A stretch of DNA of 64,000 nucleotides from Mixophyes australis (Eukaryota; Chordata; Amphibia; Anura; Limnodynastidae): NCBI GenBank assembly GCA_036250195.1, contig JAVHZZ010000006.1, positions 75,447,869 to 75,511,868 of the forward strand, written 5' to 3'. The position numbers and the translations under genes were made by a program. The notes beneath the pieces are model-generated. The model was not told the origin of the DNA, made no database searches, and saw only the letters and a program-made list of their open reading frames with translations. Position 1 is the first letter of the stretch; every line of letters begins with the position of its first letter. Below, one piece after another: positions 61,055 to 64,000 of the stretch.

Positions 61055-61734
61055 ATGCCACCAAATTGCAACTAGAAGACACAAGAGGTTTTCCATTTAA
61101 AGTATATATTTAGGCTCGATATCTGCCAACTCAGAGCCGGTAAAATATTCAAGTCCTTTCGCAGATCAGTGGCAGAACCAGAGAGGGAAATCGGGGCAAT
61201 CGCGCCCCCCCCTACCCCCTCCCCCTAGCGGCACTCCACATACCTTTGCTTTTTGGCAGAGAGGTCCGATCAAAGCGAAGGAGTGGCATGGCTATGCTAA
61301 ATCACCCCCTCCACCCCCACAAAAAAAAATCTAGGTTCACTCCTGTTGCAGAGGTGGAAATGGCTGTGAACCTCTCCACACAGCATGAATGCCCCTGAAT
61401 ATGCACACTTCACCCCCTTTCTCTTATTGCAATAATCTCCACGAAATCTAATATATGCACTGCCCTGCAAAACTAAGTACACAGATGTGCAAATGTTCTA
61501 CCACTTTAGAATGACCCCTTTGTTACAAATTATATTTTTCCATTTTTGTCTAATTTATGGCTTAAAACAATCATGAGTGGGAGTGAACATTGATACTGCT
61601 TTTATTGCATGCTACACTTTTGTGAGATTTCTGTTTTTACACTGGGAATATGTTGATGAGATATGCACTTTGCTAAAGTGCAAGGACTAAAATTGCAAAT
61701 ATGCCCTTTTCCCCCTTTTATCTCATTTCAATAA

Positions 61735-62153
61735 TCTTACGCTAGTTTCAGGCAATTATTGTTAAATGACAATTTTTCCATGAAACTGCATTAGTGTGTA
61801 CACTGCAACGATGAACGATTATCATTCCAAAGCTCATTATATCGTTGCATGTGATTTTTAAACTGAACTAAAAATGTTGTTCAACGTTTGAACAATGTTG
61901 CTTTAATTCTGCATTGTGTATGCACTCAGTACCGGCAGTGTCCATAAATCTCTATGGTGTGTGCAGAGTCTCCATCTTTTCAGCTGATAGTTATGACAGA
62001 TGAAGAGCACAGATCTGAAGATAAATCTTGTAAAATTTGTTTAGTGTGTACACATGAATCTGCATGCTGATCGGGACTTTATTTTTCAGTCGGTTAAATC
62101 GTTAATGATATCGCATCAGGAGAAATTTTCTATAGTATGTATCCAGCCTTACA
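61735..62153. mobile_element. TA-type MITE, family E, copy 2 (diverged)
   Basis: It shares GTTATGACAGATGAAGAGCA, CAGATCTGAAGATAAATCTT, TAGTGTGTACACATGAATC and the closing TATGTATCCAGCCTTA with 28828-29220. The left end is eroded, and no clean duplication remains. Confidence 0.7.
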
Positions 62154-62589
62154 CAGCAAAATTATACCTGATTGTTGTACTGCTCTGCATAACTAAGCAT
62201 ACCTACTCTGTCCTTAGCACTAAAGCCCTCACTCTGCCCAACCCCTCCTGTTAGCAGTGTATACTTGTATTCATGTTCTGCAAAAGCTGCCATTTTTTCA
62301 ACAAGTCAACTCGCCGGTATATACGTGCATCATCGCAAATCGAGGCTTGTGATGTTTCCAATGAGGATTTTGCACTGTGCTTCACTCATTTTGATCTTTA
62401 TAAGTGAGGTCCACTGCGAATTGGTTTCATGCAGTTGCTGCTTGATCTTTATTGACCATCTATTTTCCCAGAAAAATACTGGAGCAAGGGGTGCTAAATA
62501 GAGGGGTTACATTAATAATTTAGAGTCATCAAATACAGACCTATGGCGGCTGTGAACAAGTATAATTTTGCTATGCATCTCACATCTCA

Positions 62590-64000
62590 AAGCCCAGTCT
62601 CAAAAAAACACAATCTTGAACCCACCTCCCTCTCTTACAACAGCCAAAACAGTTGAACAGTTTCCTCTCTGCTCTTTCTCTGTACACCTCCTCTCTGGGT
62701 GAATTCATCAGTTCCTTCTGCCTTATGTATCGCCTCTATGCTGATGACACCCAACTTTACCTTTCTTCACCTGATTTCTCCCCTTCACTCCTTTCTTGGG
62801 TTTCCACCATCTCCTCCTGGATGTCCCTATGTTTCCTCAAACTTAACATACTCAAAACTGAACTCAGTTTCTTCTCCTAACCCCCCCACCCCCATCACTG
62901 TTGACAATACCACTATCTTCTCTGTTCCCCAAATCCTTTGCCTGAGTGTCATCATTCCCCTTTTTCATCCTGACATCCAATCTTTTGCCTAATCCTATCA
63001 CTTCCAGTGCCGTCACTCGCTCTTCCTCTCCCATGAGACCACAAAGCTATTATCCACTTACTGATAATTTCCTGCCTTGACTTTTGCACACTTCTCCTTA
63101 CTGGCCTCTCCTGCTGCCATCTTTCTCATCTTCAATATATATTTAAAGTTGCAGCTAGATTTATCGTCCTCACTCCCCACTCAACTTCTGCCTCCCCTTT
63201 CTGCCAAGACTTACATTGAGGAAAGGGGATTCCCTACAGAATCCTCTTTAAACTACTCACCCTAACATACAAAGCCCTTTCCAACTCCACTGCTCCCTAC
63301 ATCTCCAACTGCATCTCCTTACATACTCCCTCCCGCCTTCTAAGGTCAACCAAAGACCATCCCCTCCCCTCCCCTCTGGTAAACACGCCTCACTCCCGCA
63401 TCCAAGATTTCTCTTGTGCTGCCCCCCACCACTGGAATTATCTCCCTCGTTCTATCACATTATCCCCTAGCCTGCAAAGCTTAAAACACTCCTTGAAAAT
63501 CCACTTGTTCATTATAGCCTACCACCTCCTCATCTCACAGTTTAATCATTCACCTACATATTACACCTCACCCTCTTTCATCTACCATCTTACCCACTGT
63601 TACTTCAACTCCACCTTCATGATTTCTAGATCCTCTTAAACTGATCCAATTTGTCAATTGTTTGTCTGCCCCTTTCCCTTTAGATAGTGAGCTCTCATGA
63701 GCTGGGCCCTCTTCCCTCACATTCCTCCTCTTTTCATTACCTCTAACTTCTTTTCACCAGCTACATTTTGCGCCTCCTCCTTGGGCTCTCTGCCCCTAGC
63801 TCAACTCCTCCATTATTGTCGCACCTCTATCAGGGGCTCTGATCCTGTTAGTCACGCCCATGCTAATGGGCACAGGTTTCAGCTTGCACTGAATATACCC
63901 CTTTCATCCCACTGACCATTGAGGTAATTATTAGCTTTGTTGAGATTTGTAATGCTTTACATTTACTGTTTTGTCCTGTAATACCATGCACTGTTTCGTT
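62590..64000 (+). mobile_element. L2-type LINE, RT catalytic region to 3' end, runs off window
   Basis: From 62653 the frame shows [20 protein letters not shown], so the catalytic YADD is intact here, followed by [15 protein letters not shown] frameshift near 62880 leads to a LCLSVIIPLFHPDIQ line (LGV motif decayed). Further frames carry LCISCLDFCTLLLTGL-like, YKALSN and SRIQDFSCAAPHHWNYLP-like lines (63250-63470), then LKIHLFIIAY (63500). The 3' UTR starts near TAGATAGTGAGCTCTCATGA (63682). The 5' part is missing, so it is a truncated copy. Its end lies at or beyond the window edge. Confidence 0.85.

Noticed and set aside
61166..61342. Possible further family C MITE
   Set aside because: The ends CAGTGGCAGAACC and AGTGAACCTAG...CTCCTG look somewhat similar, but the flanking five bases differ and the inner sequence does not match.

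Overview
This window looks like gene-poor nuclear DNA from an animal, most likely a frog (Anura). The grounds are the mix of repeats: CR1/L2-type and L1/Tx1-type LINEs, a tRNA-derived SINE, several families of palindromic MITEs, a hAT element, a solo LTR and abundant microsatellites. The species call is inference from repeat style, since no search could be run. No known protein-coding gene was recognised. Almost all long open frames are pieces of decayed retrotransposons, shadows of these, or minisatellite readings.

Layout. 1-15 kb: AT-rich intergenic DNA with MITEs (3.2, 6.8, 10.0, 12.65 kb), SINEs (4.6 and 11.4 kb), a promoter-like repeat with a perfect TCTCGCGAGA palindrome (6.1-6.4 kb), a degenerate satellite (8.1-8.8 kb) and a 141-bp triplication (12.2 kb). 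15.3-18.2 kb: a minus-strand L2-type LINE whose reverse-transcriptase core is deleted. 18.5-31 kb: more MITEs, a clean solo LTR flanked by GGATG (23.1-23.7 kb), tandem repeats (24.3 and 30.8 kb), an L2 3' end (27 kb) and a TA-flanked MITE (28.8 kb). 35.2-37.3 kb: the best candidate for a host gene, with tandem TATA boxes, a short first coding exon ending in a strong splice donor, and one or two phase-compatible downstream exons. I do not recognise its product.

37.3-44.4 kb: a short L1 3' fragment with a 10-bp target duplication, an L2 remnant, a 0.9-kb hAT element with a 7/8-matching 8-bp duplication, and further MITEs. 45.6-50.0 kb: an L1/Tx1 element with ORF1 and ORF2 remains and an exact 15-bp duplication. 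It has lost its catalytic YADD segment. 52-56 kb: an L2 remnant, a duplicated purine-rich segment and a 21-bp minisatellite. 58-64 kb: small tandem repeats, a local duplication carrying a two-piece templated insert, a second TA-type MITE copy, and an L2 3' half running off the window.

The elements are mostly independent insertions and no pathway or operon links them. Three MITE copies at 10.0, 18.5 and 33.3 kb share CAG-type termini, and each has its own perfect 5-bp target duplication, so they appear to form one transposon family. Unlisted stretches hold nothing I could support.
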